DNA of 35,270 nt from Lachnospiraceae bacterium (GTDB taxonomy: Bacteria > Bacillota > Clostridia > Lachnospirales > Lachnospiraceae), in assembly GCA_020860645.1 (NCBI GenBank), contig JAJBTX010000123.1, positions 1-35,270 of the forward strand. Reading direction: 5' to 3'. The notes beneath the pieces were generated by a model. The model saw only the letters and a program-made list of their open reading frames with translations, was not told the DNA's origin and did no database searches. This document shows positions 8,067 through 15,740 of this stretch, one piece after another. The position numbers and the translations under genes are program-made. Numbering within the stretch: the first letter of the stretch is position 1; every line of letters begins with the position of its first letter.

Positions 8067-8169
8067 ACTCTCCTCCTGCCTTCTCTGTTCACATGACACC
8101 GCACTTCATGAAAACCAGGGCGCGGCGCTGACCTGCGAAACGCACAGCATCCTCGAAGAAGACGCGGCA

Positions 8170-10467
8170 CTAGCTCACCGAGCGCTCGATATCCAGCACA
8201 CTCTCCACCTGACGCAGCTTCTCAATGATACTGTTCAGCTCCTCCACGTCGGAAATCTCAAAGCTCACCGTGATCGTCGCGGTCCCCTGCTTGCTGGTGC
8301 GCACGTTCATCGAGGTCACATCGATATTCCGCTCCGTCAGCGTCTTCGAGACATCGACCAGCAGGCCGGTGCGATTGTTTCCAAATATCTTGATCTCCGT
8401 CGAATACTTCTCGGCGCTGCTCGTCTTATAGCCGCGCTGCCACTCCGCCTCGATCAGACGCTCCCGCTCCGATTCTGCCAGATTCAGCACATTCACGCAG
8501 TCCGTCCGGTGAATCGTCACGCCGCGTCCCCTCGTCACAAAACCGACAATCTCATCGCCGGGCACCGGGTTGCAGCACTTCGAGAAGCGCACCGCCACGT
8601 CGTCAATTCCCTTGACAACGATGCCGCTCTTTGAACGGGCAAGGTGAAGCTTCGGTTCCTTCGCCTCCGCCACGCTCTCCATGATCTTTTCGTCGGTGAT
8701 CGTCTTTTTCTTTGCCTTCTCGTACTCCTCCAGCATCTTGTTGACGACCTGGCCCTCTTTGAGACCGCCGTGGCCAATCGCCGCCATAACTGAATCCCAG
8801 TCGCGGAAGCCATATTTGCGCAAAACCGCCTCCTGGAACTCCGGGCGCACGACCTGCGCCTGCGGAATGCCCTTTACCTTGCAATACTGGGAAACGAGTT
8901 CCTTTCCCTTGAGGATATTGTCTTCCTTAAACTCCGCCTTGAACCACTGGTTGATCTTGTTCTTTGCCTGTGTGCTCTTGACGATGTTCAGCCAGTCGCG
9001 GCTGGGTCCCTTCGAGTTCTGCGAGGTAATGATCTCAATCCGGTCGCCATTCTTGATCTGGGTATCGATCGGCACCAGCTTGCCGTTGACGCGCGCGCCG
9101 ATCATCTTGTTGCCGACCGCGCTGTGGATGCTGTAGGCAAAATCAATCGTATTCGAGCCGTTCGGCAGCGTCTTCACGTCGCCGCCCGGCGTGAAGCAGT
9201 AGACGCTGTCGGAGAACAGGTCGAGATCGCTCTTGAGCAGGCTCATGAACTCACGGTTGTCGGACATATCGCGCTGCCACTCCAGAATCTGGCGCAGCCA
9301 GGTCAGCTTCGCCTCCGCACTGTCCCTTGTCTCAAGATTCTGCTCCGTACTGCCGCCGCTCTCCTTGTATTTCCAGTGCGCGGCGATACCGTACTCCGCC
9401 GTCCGGTGCATCTCATAGGTGCGAATCTGAATCTCAAAGGGCTGTCCCTTCGGCCCGATCAGCGTCGTGTGCAGCGACTGGTACATATTGGCCTTCGGCA
9501 TCGCGATATAATCCTTGAAGCGTCCCGGGATCGGCTTATACATCTCATGGATCACGCCGAGCGCGGCATAGCAGTCCTTGACCGACTCCACAAGAATGCG
9601 CACCGCGAACAGATCGTAGATCTGATCGAGCGTCTTGTCCTGATTCACCATCTTCTTGTAAATGCTGAAGAAATGCTTCACGCGGCCCTGCACGTCGGCC
9701 TTGATCTTCGCATTTTCCATGTGATGGCGGACTTCCTCGACAATCTCCTGAACATATTTCTCCCGCACGCTCTTTTTCTCGGCAATCTGATCCACCAGGT
9801 CATAATAGACCTCCGGCTCCAGATACTTGAGAGCCAGATCGTCCAGCTCGGTCTTGACCTTCGAGATACCGAGCCGCTGCGCGATCGGCGCGTAGATATC
9901 CATCGTCTCGCGCGCTTTCTCCCGCTGCTTCCCGGGCGACATATATTTGAGCGTACGCATATTGTGCAGGCGGTCGGCCAGCTTGATCAGGATGACGCGG
10001 ATATCCTTCGCCATCGCGAGAAACATCTTGCGCAGATTTTCCGCCTGTTTATCCACCTTATCCGCTGAATAATTCAGCTGCCCCAGCTTGGTGATGCCGT
10101 CCACCAGAAGCGCCACCTCCTCGCCGAAATCCCGCTCGATATCTTCCATCGTCACCGCGGTATCCTCAACCACATCGTGGAGAATGCCCGCGACGATGCT
10201 TTCCTTATCCAGCTCCAGATCGGCCAGAATGAGCGCAACACACAAAGGGTGAATGATATAGGGTTCACCCGATTTGCGAAGCTGGTTCCCATGAGCCTTC
10301 TTCGCCACCTGATATGCTTTTTCAATCATGGAAATGTCCGCGGAGGGATGATACTCCAGCACGCTTTTCACCAGCGTCTGGTAGAGCTCGTCAGGACTCG
10401 TGAAATCCTCCATCTTCCTGACGCTCCTGTCCTCCGTCTGCACTTCCCGGCTCAATTCTTCCTTCAT
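8170..10467 (-). CDS. relA: Bifunctional (p)ppGpp synthetase/hydrolase (RelA/SpoT, Rel)
   Basis: A 765-residue long RSH protein that makes and degrades the stringent-response alarmone (p)ppGpp at the ribosome. Domains in order are the HD hydrolase (about 45-200, with the metal-binding pair in ILHDVVEDT at 97-98), the synthetase (about 240-370, with RFKDYIAMPKANMYQSLHT), TGS (about 405-465, with YCFTPGGDVK), a helical/zinc-finger region containing FSKCCNPVPGDEI, and a C-terminal ACT domain (about 690-765). An intact HD motif and synthetase region suggest both activities. The Shine-Dalgarno is weak, and the apt stop is only 23 bases upstream. It lies between apt and the hydrolase, a common Firmicutes order. 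Confidence 0.96.
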   Translation of the reverse strand: MKEELSREVQTEDRSVRKMEDFTSPDELYQTLVKSVLEYHPSADISMIEKAYQVAKKAHGNQLRKSGEPYIIHPLCVALILADLELDKESIVAGILHDVVEDTAVTMEDIERDFGEEVALLVDGITKLGQLNYSADKVDKQAENLRKMFLAMAKDIRVILIKLADRLHNMRTLKYMSPGKQREKARETMDIYAPIAQRLGISKVKTELDDLALKYLEPEVYYDLVDQIAEKKSVREKYVQEIVEEVRHHMENAKIKADVQGRVKHFFSIYKKMVNQDKTLDQIYDLFAVRILVESVKDCYAALGVIHEMYKPIPGRFKDYIAMPKANMYQSLHTTLIGPKGQPFEIQIRTYEMHRTAEYGIAAHWKYKESGGSTEQNLETRDSAEAKLTWLRQILEWQRDMSDNREFMSLLKSDLDLFSDSVYCFTPGGDVKTLPNGSNTIDFAYSIHSAVGNKMIGARVNGKLVPIDTQIKNGDRIEIITSQNSKGPSRDWLNIVKSTQAKNKINQWFKAEFKEDNILKGKELVSQYCKVKGIPQAQVVRPEFQEAVLRKYGFRDWDSVMAAIGHGGLKEGQVVNKMLEEYEKAKKKTITDEKIMESVAEAKEPKLHLARSKSGIVVKGIDDVAVRFSKCCNPVPGDEIVGFVTRGRGVTIHRTDCVNVLNLAESERERLIEAEWQRGYKTSSAEKYSTEIKIFGNNRTGLLVDVSKTLTERNIDVTSMNVRTSKQGTATITVSFEISDVEELNSIIEKLRQVESVLDIERSVS

Positions 10468-10490
10468 GACCGATCACCAGACTTTTCTTT

Positions 10491-11015
10491 TTACTTCCCG
10501 TCGTAGCAGATAACGCTGTCCACCTCGTACTTCTTGAGCCTCTCGCGTCCCTTCAGTCCCGCCAGCTCCATCAGAAATACCATCTTTACCACCTCGCCGC
10601 CAAGCTGTTCCACCAGCTTCGCGGCCGCCTCGATCGTGCCGCCCGTAGCGATCAGATCGTCGATCAGCACGACCTTCTGCCCCGGCTTAATCGAGTCCTT
10701 GTGCATCTCGATCTCCGCGCTGCCGTACTCCAGATCATAGCTCATCGACACCGTCTCACGCGGCAGCTTGCCCTTCTTACGCACCAGCACAAAGGGCTTA
10801 TGAAGATTGTACGCAATCGGCATGCCGAAAATAAAGCCTCTCGACTCCGTCCCCGCGATCACGTCAAACTCCAGCCCCTTCAGGCAGTCCTGAAGCCCGT
10901 CGATCGCGAGCTGCAATCCATCCGCATCCTGCAGAATGCTGGTCACATCCCGGAAAATAATCCCCGGCTCCGGATAATCCGGTATGCTTGTCACATAATC
11001 TTCTACCCTTTTCAT
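10491..11015 (-). CDS. apt: Adenine phosphoribosyltransferase
   Basis: A 174-residue type I phosphoribosyltransferase that salvages adenine to AMP with PRPP. The PRPP loop VVLIDDLIATGGT is at 115-127, and FRDVTSIL and AGTESRGFIFG are characteristic of bacterial Apt. The ATG at 11015 has GGAG nine bases upstream. It is the first gene of the leftward unit that includes relA, hemZ, hisS and aspS, with a good promoter 60-90 bases upstream. Confidence 0.96.
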   Translation of the reverse strand: MKRVEDYVTSIPDYPEPGIIFRDVTSILQDADGLQLAIDGLQDCLKGLEFDVIAGTESRGFIFGMPIAYNLHKPFVLVRKKGKLPRETVSMSYDLEYGSAEIEMHKDSIKPGQKVVLIDDLIATGGTIEAAAKLVEQLGGEVVKMVFLMELAGLKGRERLKKYEVDSVICYDGK

Positions 11016-11074
11016 TTTTACCCGCTCCTTTTATCTTTACACGTTCGGGCACGCTTTTGCCCACAAGTATTTTT

Positions 11075-11103
11075 AATATAGCATATTTTGCGCAGTTCTG
11101 CAA
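11075..11103 (-). promoter_or_regulatory. Sigma-A type promoter of the apt-relA unit
   Basis: Minus strand TTGCAG (11103-11098), 17-bp spacer, TATATT (11080-11075). The leader to the apt ATG is about 50 bases. Confidence 0.65.
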
Positions 11104-11120
11104 CGTTTCGGAAAATCCGC

Positions 11121-11149
11121 AAAAAAATGCAGGGGCGCGGCCCCTGCAT
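11121..11149 (-). terminator. Strong Rho-independent terminator after pxpA
   Basis: ATGCAGGGG (11127-11135) and CCCCTGCAT (11141-11149) form a perfect 9-bp GC-rich stem, followed on the minus strand by seven T residues. It isolates the pxp-acc operon from apt. Confidence 0.88.
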
Positions 11150-11162
11150 TAACAGACATTTC

Positions 11163-11930
11163 CTAACAGATCTTCGAGAGCGGGCACACTTCCACGCCCT
11201 CCGCCGTGAGCGTCTCGCGCAGTCCCTTCACGAAAGCGAGCGCCTTCGCGCCGTCGCCGTGGACACAGATGGAATCCGCTTTGATCGGGATGTCCTTGCC
11301 GGTGATCGCCGTGACCTTCTGCTCCTTGACCATGCGCACGATACGGCGGACCGCCTCGTCCTCGTCGGTGATCATCGCACCGGGCTTCCGGCGGTTCACG
11401 AGCGTACCGTCCTCTTCATAGGCGCGGTCGGAAAAGACCTCCTGCGCGGTGCGAAGACCCATATCCATGGCCGCGCGCGCCAGCTCGCCGCCCGAGAGCG
11501 CGAGCACGATCAGGTCGCTGTCAAACTCCTTGATGCCCTCGCAGATCGCCTGCGCGAGCGCGTAGTCCTTCGCCGCCATATTGTAGAGCGCGCCGTGCGA
11601 CTTCACATGCTGCATTTTCAGACCCTTCGTCCGGCAGAACGCGTCGAGCGCACCCAGTTGATACAGCACGTAATTCTTTCCCTCCTCGGGACTGACCGCC
11701 ATCTCCCGGCGTCCGAAGCCCATGAGATCCGGAAAGCCAGGATGCGCACCGATCCCGATACCGGCCGCTCCGGCCAGGTCAAGCGTCCGGCTCATGACCA
11801 TCGGATCGGAGGCATGATAGCCGCAGGCCACGTTGACGGAGGTCGCGAGCGGGATAATCTCCGCGTCCGACCCGATCTTATAATTTCCAAAGCTTTCGCC
11901 CAGATCACTGTTTAAATCTACTCGAAACAA
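11163..11930 (-). CDS. pxpA: 5-oxoprolinase subunit A (LamB/YcsF family)
   Basis: A 255-residue member of the LamB/YcsF family. With PxpB and PxpC, PxpA makes up the prokaryotic ATP-dependent 5-oxoprolinase, which opens 5-oxoproline (pyroglutamate) to glutamate. Family signatures are the opening VDLNSDLGESFG, then NVACGYHASDP, GAHPGFPDLMGFGRR and VKSHGALYN; the His and Asp residues of a putative active site are intact. The start is a TTG at 11930, with AAGGAG eight bases upstream, and it gives the usual family N-terminus. It is the last gene of the operon, after accC, separated by a 106-base gap that can form two hairpins. Confidence 0.93.
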   Translation of the reverse strand: MFRVDLNSDLGESFGNYKIGSDAEIIPLATSVNVACGYHASDPMVMSRTLDLAGAAGIGIGAHPGFPDLMGFGRREMAVSPEEGKNYVLYQLGALDAFCRTKGLKMQHVKSHGALYNMAAKDYALAQAICEGIKEFDSDLIVLALSGGELARAAMDMGLRTAQEVFSDRAYEEDGTLVNRRKPGAMITDEDEAVRRIVRMVKEQKVTAITGKDIPIKADSICVHGDGAKALAFVKGLRETLTAEGVEVCPLSKIC

Positions 11931-11956
11931 TTTCCTATCTCCTTCTCATTTTCAGT

Positions 11957-12037
11957 ATGCTGCCGGTCTGTCCTCCCGGAAGCACAGGGTCAGCATCCAT
12001 GCACCCCTGCGTATATCCACTGCTTTCGGCGAGCAGT
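11957..12037 (-). repeat. Two hairpins in the accC-pxpA gap
   Basis: ACTGCT (12019-12024) and AGCAGT (12032-12037) form a 6-bp hairpin that overlaps the accC stop. ATGCTG (11957-11962) and CAGCAT (11991-11996) form a second stem with an inner CTGT/ACAG. Neither has a U-tract, so they are more likely processing or stability elements than terminators. Confidence 0.4.
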
Positions 12038-13401
12038 CATTTCTTCCCGATCGAGCCCTTCTGCATGATATGCTCGATAAAGCCCGTGTCCGCGCGGCCC
12101 TCGCAGAAGACCGGGTGACGCATGATCTGGTACTGGAAATCCAGATTTGTCTTGACTCCGATGATCAGCATCTCCTCCAGCGCCGCGCGCATCTTCATGA
12201 TTGCAGCCTCGCGGTCCGGCGCATGCACGATCACCTTCGCGATCATGGAATCATACTCCGAGGGAATCTGATAGCCGCTGTAGAGTGCAGTGTCCACGCG
12301 GACGCCGTTGCCGCCGGGCAGATGCATGTGCTCGACCAGCCCCGGGCAGGGCATAAAATTCATCTCCGGGATCTCCGCGTTGATGCGGCACTCGATCGCA
12401 TGGCCACGGGGCTGAATATCCTCCTGCGTGAAGCTTAAGGGCAAACCCATTGCTACGCGGATCTGCTCGATGATGAGGTCTGTGCCCGTCACCATCTCAG
12501 TCACACCGTGCTCCACCTGGATACGCGTGTTCATTTCCATAAAGAAGAATTCACCCGTGGGCGCGACGATGAACTCAATCGTCCCCGCGTTCGTGTAGCC
12601 GACGGTCTTCGCCGCCAGCACCGCGTACTCATTCATCTTATCCCGCGTCTCCTGCGAAACCGCCGGGGACGGAGACTCCTCGATCAGCTTCTGGTGATTG
12701 CGCTGCACGGAGCAGTCGCGCTCTCCGAGTGCCACCACATGTCCGAGCTGATCGGCCATGATCTGGATCTCCACATGGCGCGGATTCTCCACAAAACGCT
12801 CGATATACATCGTATCGTCGCCGAAGGCATTCGCGGACTCCCGCTGCGCCATATTAAACTGGAACTCAAACTCGTCGTCCGAGGCCGCCACGCGCATACC
12901 CTTGCCGCCGCCGCCCGAGGAAGCCTTGATCATCACAGGATAGCCAATCTCCTCGGCCTTCTTCCGCGCCTCCGCCGCGTCGTAGACGGGCTCTCTTGTC
13001 CCCGGCACAACCGGCACGCCGGCGTCCATCATCGTCTTTCTGGCCTGGGACTTATTGCCCATGCGGTCGATCACGTCCGCCTCCGGCCCGATGAAGGTGA
13101 TCCCGTTCTCCTTGCACTTGCGGGCGAACTCGCTGTTCTCCGAGAGGAAGCCGAAACCCGGGTGAATCGCGTCGGCGCCCATGTTCAGGGCCGCCGTGAT
13201 GATGCGATCCATGTTCAGATAATTATTTTTGGAAGGTCCCTCGCCGATGCAGATACGCTGGTCGGCGAGCTGGACATGGAGGCTCTTCGCATCCTCCTTC
13301 GAATAGACGGCCACGCTGCGGATTCCCATATCTCTGCAGGCGCGGATGATCCGCACCGCGATCTCGCCGCGGTTGGCGATCAGTATTTTACGGAATTCCA
13401 T
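12037..13401 (-). CDS. accC: Biotin carboxylase subunit (AccC-type)
   Basis: A 454-residue ATP-grasp biotin carboxylase, which uses ATP and bicarbonate to carboxylate biotin on the carrier protein. The N-terminal domain starts FRKILIANRGEIAVRI; the glycine-rich loop is KASSGGGGKGM (159-169), and the catalytic and metal region includes Glu276 in TIEF, Glu289 in MEMNTR, and RIQVEH. One striking change is VEHGVTE (Gly299), where nearly all biotin carboxylases have VEHPVTE. The gene lies between accB and pxpA, inside a 5-oxoprolinase operon, and no accA/accD is in the window. It may therefore serve the PxpB/PxpC proteins rather than acetyl-CoA carboxylase; this is inference. The start at 13401 has GGAGG six bases upstream. 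Confidence 0.93.
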   Translation of the reverse strand: MEFRKILIANRGEIAVRIIRACRDMGIRSVAVYSKEDAKSLHVQLADQRICIGEGPSKNNYLNMDRIITAALNMGADAIHPGFGFLSENSEFARKCKENGITFIGPEADVIDRMGNKSQARKTMMDAGVPVVPGTREPVYDAAEARKKAEEIGYPVMIKASSGGGGKGMRVAASDDEFEFQFNMAQRESANAFGDDTMYIERFVENPRHVEIQIMADQLGHVVALGERDCSVQRNHQKLIEESPSPAVSQETRDKMNEYAVLAAKTVGYTNAGTIEFIVAPTGEFFFMEMNTRIQVEHGVTEMVTGTDLIIEQIRVAMGLPLSFTQEDIQPRGHAIECRINAEIPEMNFMPCPGLVEHMHLPGGNGVRVDTALYSGYQIPSEYDSMIAKVIVHAPDREAAIMKMRAALEEMLIIGVKTNLDFQYQIMRHPVFCEGRADTGFIEHIMQKGSIGKK

Positions 13402-13413
13402 AGAGGACCTCCT

Positions 13414-13911
13414 TTACAGACGCTTCACGCGGAACAGGGGCTGGCCGTACTCTACCTTCTGCTCATTGCTGACCAGAACCGCCTCGATCTGGCAGTCATA
13501 CTCGCACTGGATCTCATTCATCAGCTTCATCGCCTCCAGAATGCAGACTGTCGCGCCATTCTTCACCTGATCTCCCACCTTCACAAACGCGGGGGCGTCC
13601 GGCGCAGGCGCAGAATAGAAGGTTCCGACGATCGGGGAGGTGATGAACACCGGCTCCTCCTCCTTTTTCTCCTCCGGCGCTGCTGCGGATGCTGCCGGAG
13701 CCATGCCCTCCATCGGCATCGCGCCGCCCATCGGCTGCATCATCGGCACCGGGTAAGGCATCGGCATCGGAGCGGGTCCGCCTGGATGCGGTCCCTTCGG
13801 ATGATCGAGCTTGCTCATCGTGATTTTTACGTCGCCCTCCTCGTAGGTGAACTCATTCAGTGACGACTCTTCTATAATCTTTACCAGGCCTTCAATTTTC
13901 TCGAGATTCAT
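13414..13911 (-). CDS. accB: Biotin carboxyl carrier protein (AccB-type)
   Basis: A 165-residue carrier from the ATG at 13911, with AAGGAGGAG upstream. The N-terminal helix region (1-35) resembles AccB of acetyl-CoA carboxylase. A linker of about 50 residues is rich in Met, Pro, Gly and Ala. The C-terminal 75 residues are the biotinyl domain, with the biotin-accepting Lys in ILEAMKLMNEI and the start of the domain at ITSPIVGTFY. It carries carboxybiotin between AccC and a carboxyltransferase. The stop is 13 bases before accC; the start lies 29 bases after the pxpC stop. The linker is unusually Met-rich compared with the usual Ala/Pro linkers. Confidence 0.92.
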   Translation of the reverse strand: MNLEKIEGLVKIIEESSLNEFTYEEGDVKITMSKLDHPKGPHPGGPAPMPMPYPVPMMQPMGGAMPMEGMAPAASAAAPEEKKEEEPVFITSPIVGTFYSAPAPDAPAFVKVGDQVKNGATVCILEAMKLMNEIQCEYDCQIEAVLVSNEQKVEYGQPLFRVKRL

Positions 13912-13939
13912 ACGTTTTATTCTCCTCCTTCTGAGTTCT

Positions 13940-14944
13940 CTACTCAAACAGCTTCGCCAGCCGCTTGGCGGGCAGCCTGCACTCCAGCACTTCCTTGCAG
14001 GGCTTATGAATCACCTTCCGCATCTCGTCCAGCTCCCGCAGCTCGTCCATGTAGAGCTTCTGCGCCTCCTCGACCGTGATCGCGCGGAAGCGGATCTTGT
14101 GATCGGTCTTGCGCTGCACAAGCTTCGGGATATCCACACTCGCCACCGTCGCAATCTTCGCGTAGCCGCCGGTCGTCTGCCGGTCTGCCAGCAGAATGAT
14201 CGGCTTGCCGTGCGAGGGCACCTGCACCGACCCGAAGGCAATCCCGTCCGAGATGATGTCCGAGGTCTCCTTCGGCGCGATGAACGGCCCGTCAAGGCGA
14301 CAGCCCATGCGGTCAAATTCGCTGGTCACGGTATATTCACTGTTCAGAAAGGTCTCGATACCCTGTTTGCTGAAACGGTCGTCCTGCGGTCCCATCACAA
14401 CACGCAGCTCAGCCTCGCTCTGGTCGAACTCGCAAATATCCAGCTTCCTCGAGAGGAAAAACGGCAGATACTGGCATTTCTTCCGGAAATTAATATAATC
14501 TCCGGCTTCAAGCTTTCTGCCCTTGAAGCCGCCCTGACGGCTCTTCAGGTTCGTGCTGCGGCTTCCCATCACGACCGGCACGTCGAGATAGCTGCCGAAA
14601 GCCAGATAGCCGCGGCTGCCTGTCCGTGCACTGCCGAACTTCAGAACGTCGCCTTTCTTCATATAGAGCGCCTTGTACATCTCCACCGGCTCCCCGTTTA
14701 CGGTCGGCTGGAAATCACCGCCCGTGATCGCAACGATCGAAACAGAGGTAAACTGCAGCGTCGGCCCGATCAACGTGAATTCCAGCACCGCCTCATTCTC
14801 GGGATTGTCCAGCAGGAGGTTGGCGATCTTGAAGGAGCGCACGTCCATGACGCCCGCGACGCTGAAGCCCTGGCTCTGATAGCCCGCGCGTCCCAGATCC
14901 TGTACGGTGGTCAGCATGCCGCCTTTCAGTATGCGAATTCCCAT
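13940..14944 (-). CDS. pxpC: 5-oxoprolinase subunit C (KipA/AHS2, biotin-dependent carboxyltransferase-like)
   Basis: A 334-residue protein of the CT_A_B/AHS2 family, the same fold as the second carboxyltransferase-like domain of urea carboxylase. Signatures include TTVQDLGRAGYQ near the N-terminus, GVMD, and DRQTTGGYAKIATV in the C-terminal half. With PxpB it forms the catalytic complex of 5-oxoprolinase; the B. subtilis homologue is KipA, partner of the kinase inhibitor KipI. The ATG at 14944 has GGGGAGG six bases upstream and is one base after the pxpB stop. Adjacent accB and accC make a true carboxylation role worth considering. Confidence 0.93.
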   Translation of the reverse strand: MGIRILKGGMLTTVQDLGRAGYQSQGFSVAGVMDVRSFKIANLLLDNPENEAVLEFTLIGPTLQFTSVSIVAITGGDFQPTVNGEPVEMYKALYMKKGDVLKFGSARTGSRGYLAFGSYLDVPVVMGSRSTNLKSRQGGFKGRKLEAGDYINFRKKCQYLPFFLSRKLDICEFDQSEAELRVVMGPQDDRFSKQGIETFLNSEYTVTSEFDRMGCRLDGPFIAPKETSDIISDGIAFGSVQVPSHGKPIILLADRQTTGGYAKIATVASVDIPKLVQRKTDHKIRFRAITVEEAQKLYMDELRELDEMRKVIHKPCKEVLECRLPAKRLAKLFE

Positions 14945-14945
14945 G

Positions 14946-15674
14946 CTACACCTCCCCTTCCCGGATCACGCACTCGTACTCATTTTTGTCCACGAGCGCC
15001 TTGATCCTGTCAAATTCCTCCCGATCAATCGGGACGAAACGGATATAGTCCCCTGCTTCCAGAAGAATCGGTGTCTCACGGTCCGGATCGTAGGTCTTCA
15101 CCGGAGTCAGGCCCATAAGCTGCCAGCCGCCCGGGGAATCCAGCGGATAAATGCCGGTCTGCGAACCGCCGATTCCCACGCTGCCCGCCGGAATCTTCAC
15201 ACGCGGATTCGCGAGCCGCGGCGTGTGGATGCGCTCGTCCAGTCCGCCCAGATAGCAAAAGCCGGGGAGAAAACCCAACATATAGATGAGGTAATCGCAG
15301 GAGGAATGGATCTTAATCACTTCCTCCACGCTAAGTCCCGCATTCGCGGCAATATTTTCGATATCCGGTCCGAAATCGCCGCCATAGCACACGGGGATCT
15401 CGAACACCTTCTTTTTCTGCGCCGAGGCTTTCACATCCATTTTCACCAGCTCGGCCATGCGGCTCTGTATCCGATCATAAGTGATAATCCGCGGATCATA
15501 ATTGATCAGAAGCGAACAGAACGCGGGAATCATGTCCACAATGCCCTCGATCTGCTGCGCCCGGATCAGCTGCACCGTCGAGGTGATCTTCCGGTTGATC
15601 TCCGGGTTGATCTCGCTGCCGAACTCGATCAGGATGGAGGAATCCCCTGCCGCCACAATTTTTATATTCTGCAT
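14946..15674 (-). CDS. pxpB: 5-oxoprolinase subunit B (KipI/AHS1)
   Basis: A 242-residue protein of the CT_C_D/AHS1 family, homologous to the first carboxyltransferase-like domain of urea carboxylase and to KipI. The signature block is complete: GFLPGFCYLGGLDERI, then PAGSVGIGGSQTGIYP and DSPGGWQLMG. The N-terminal 80 residues are the small ferredoxin-like domain, beginning IKIVAAGDSSILIEFG. It acts with PxpC and PxpA on 5-oxoproline. The ATG at 15674 has AGGAGG upstream. It follows the transporter by 66 bases containing a perfect 8-bp hairpin. Confidence 0.93.
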   Translation of the reverse strand: MQNIKIVAAGDSSILIEFGSEINPEINRKITSTVQLIRAQQIEGIVDMIPAFCSLLINYDPRIITYDRIQSRMAELVKMDVKASAQKKKVFEIPVCYGGDFGPDIENIAANAGLSVEEVIKIHSSCDYLIYMLGFLPGFCYLGGLDERIHTPRLANPRVKIPAGSVGIGGSQTGIYPLDSPGGWQLMGLTPVKTYDPDRETPILLEAGDYIRFVPIDREEFDRIKALVDKNEYECVIREGEV

Positions 15675-15693
15675 TTCGTCCTCCTACGCATAA

Positions 15694-15716
15694 GGAGGGT
15701 GCTGTTCACACCCTCC
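15694..15716 (-). repeat. Perfect hairpin between the transporter and pxpB
   Basis: GGAGGGTG (15694-15701) and CACCCTCC (15709-15716) flank a 7-base loop. On the minus strand it is followed by TTATGC, with no U-tract, so it is probably an mRNA stability or partial attenuation element that sets different levels for the transporter and enzyme genes. Confidence 0.55.
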
Positions 15717-15740
15717 CCACACTCACTCAAATCATGAAAC

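Noticed and set aside
8067..8169. A dtd gene or remnant between relA and the hydrolase
   Set aside because: Only a 103-base gap is present; a short open frame there has no similarity to Dtd that I can see.
12037..13911. accB-accC as part of a fatty acid synthesis cluster
   Set aside because: No fab, accA or accD gene is adjacent; both neighbours are pxp genes. A genome-wide check is still needed before ruling out a shared role.
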